This document shows, one piece after another, positions 4,471-5,174 of a DNA stretch of 5,174 nucleotides. The DNA is from an uncultured bacterium (GTDB lineage Bacteria; Desulfobacterota; WTBG01). Made by a program: the position numbers and the translations under genes. The notes below the pieces were generated by a model. The model ran no database searches, was not told the DNA's origin, and was given only the letters and a program-made list of their open reading frames with translations. The stretch covers positions 1 through 5,174 of the forward strand of contig CALJBY010000005.1 of the NCBI GenBank assembly GCA_938024025.1. The letters are read 5' to 3'. Position 1 is the stretch's first letter, and every line of letters begins with the position of its first letter.

Positions 4471-5174
4471 ATGAATAGCGTAACCACATTAGAAAAGTTA
4501 AGAGAAGAAGGTATGCAGTCTCTTTTCCCCTCCAAAACTAAGATTATGGTGGGGATGGCCACCTGCGGTCAGGCTGCTGGAGCAGATGAAGTCTGGCAGG
4601 TTTTACAAAGAGAAGTGAAAAAGAAGAAGATCGATGTGCTCGTGCAAAAGACGGGATGCATTGGCATTTGTCAGCATGAGCCCCTGGTAGACATACTCAA
4701 GCCAGGATATCCCAGAATTACTTATGACCGGGTGGAGCCTGCTAAGGCAGGCGAGATCATCAATGGTCTTGTTGGCGGGAAATTTACCAAAGGGATGATG
4801 GCCCGGATCGATCAGGAGGAATTTCTTTTAGATGATACTCGAAAAAAATATGCCAAGGGTAAAATCCCGGCTTATCTTTCATCTCTTGCAACCTATAAGC
4901 GTCTTTCCTTTTACAAGAAACAGCAAAGGATTGCACTGAGAAACTGCGGTTATATCGATCCGGAAAATATAGCTGAATATGTCGCGAAGGGGGGATACTT
5001 CTCTTTAGCCACTATTCTAAAAAAGGAAACCCCCAGGAAGGTCATTTCCCAGATAAAGATGAGTAAGCTGAGAGGCAGAGGTGGAGCAGGCTTTTTAACC
5101 GGGCTTAAGTGGGAAGTGTGCAGTGAAGTTCAGGAAGAAGAAAAATATCTCATCTGTAATGCTGATGAAGGAGA
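4471..5174 (+). CDS. NuoF/HydB/HndC-type NADH-binding flavoprotein, 3'-truncated
   Basis: This is the first 234 residues of an NAD(P)H-reactive FMN and Fe-S subunit that runs off the right edge. The N-terminal part (about 25-103) is a thioredoxin-like [2Fe-2S] domain with C32 (MATCGQAAGA), C63 and C67 (GCIGIC), as found fused to NuoF in HydB and HndC but absent from standard complex I NuoF. Then come RNCGYIDPENI (157-167), the FMN-loop motif RGRGGAGF (201-208) with TGLKWE (210-215), and CNADEG (229-234), which begins the conserved NADH-site motif. Only three of the four cysteines usual for the N-terminal cluster are seen. ATG at 4471 is the natural start, and an AGGA at 4453-4456 overlaps the previous stop. 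The missing C-terminal part should carry a [4Fe-4S] site and perhaps ferredoxin domains. With the NuoE-type neighbour it forms an NAD(H) module. The next gene downstream, outside the window, would help decide between hydrogenase, formate dehydrogenase and other complexes. Confidence 0.93.
   Translation, partial: MNSVTTLEKLREEGMQSLFPSKTKIMVGMATCGQAAGADEVWQVLQREVKKKKIDVLVQKTGCIGICQHEPLVDILKPGYPRITYDRVEPAKAGEIINGLVGGKFTKGMMARIDQEEFLLDDTRKKYAKGKIPAYLSSLATYKRLSFYKKQQRIALRNCGYIDPENIAEYVAKGGYFSLATILKKETPRKVISQIKMSKLRGRGGAGFLTGLKWEVCSEVQEEEKYLICNADEG

Noticed and set aside
1..5174. CRISPR array, tRNA/rRNA genes, insertion sequence or attachment site
   Set aside because: No regularly spaced repeats, RNA-gene signatures, transposase-like proteins or flanking inverted repeats were seen; almost all of the window is coding.

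Overview
The window reads as part of an anaerobe's redox and energy-metabolism locus. All supported genes lie on the + strand. Base composition is moderate and codon use looks even by eye. The gene set (flavin-dependent oxidase, clustered ferredoxins, 2-oxoacid:ferredoxin oxidoreductase-type subunits, NuoE/NuoF-type subunits) fits a strict anaerobe such as a Desulfobacterota-like sulfate reducer or syntroph. That assignment is inference; nothing here fixes the taxon.

Layout. Bases 1-1242 hold the 3' part of an FAD-linked (GlcD / FAD_binding_4 type) oxidase that enters from the left edge. Bases 1273-2349 encode a lipoprotein whose body is a seven-repeat YCF48/BNR-like beta-propeller. Bases 2377-2550 encode a small 2[4Fe-4S] ferredoxin. 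The next 200 bases hold no confident gene, but one reading frame continues from the ferredoxin end with coding-like character, and a 22-codon ORF overlaps the next gene. Bases 2752-3015 encode a PorD-type 2[4Fe-4S] delta subunit. Bases 3060-3992 encode a PorB-like beta subunit. Bases 3993-4454 encode a NuoE/HydC-type [2Fe-2S] protein. From 4471 to the right edge runs a NuoF/HydB/HndC-type flavoprotein with an N-terminal thioredoxin-like domain, cut off at the start of its NADH-binding motif.

How the genes may work together. From 2752 onward the genes are tightly packed (gaps of 44, 0 and 16 bases) and look like one operon. NuoE plus NuoF make an NAD(H)-reactive FMN/Fe-S module, and PorD is a ferredoxin-like wire. 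The most unusual element is the PorB-like protein. Its C-terminal half is clearly PorB, but the region that normally carries the third cluster cysteine and the GDG thiamine-diphosphate motif has been replaced, and no PorA or PorG gene lies beside it. The best reading is a PorB-derived subunit that no longer does ordinary 2-oxoacid chemistry and has been joined to an NADH-linked electron-transfer module. This is the candidate undescribed system in the window. Its substrate and function cannot be read from the sequence.
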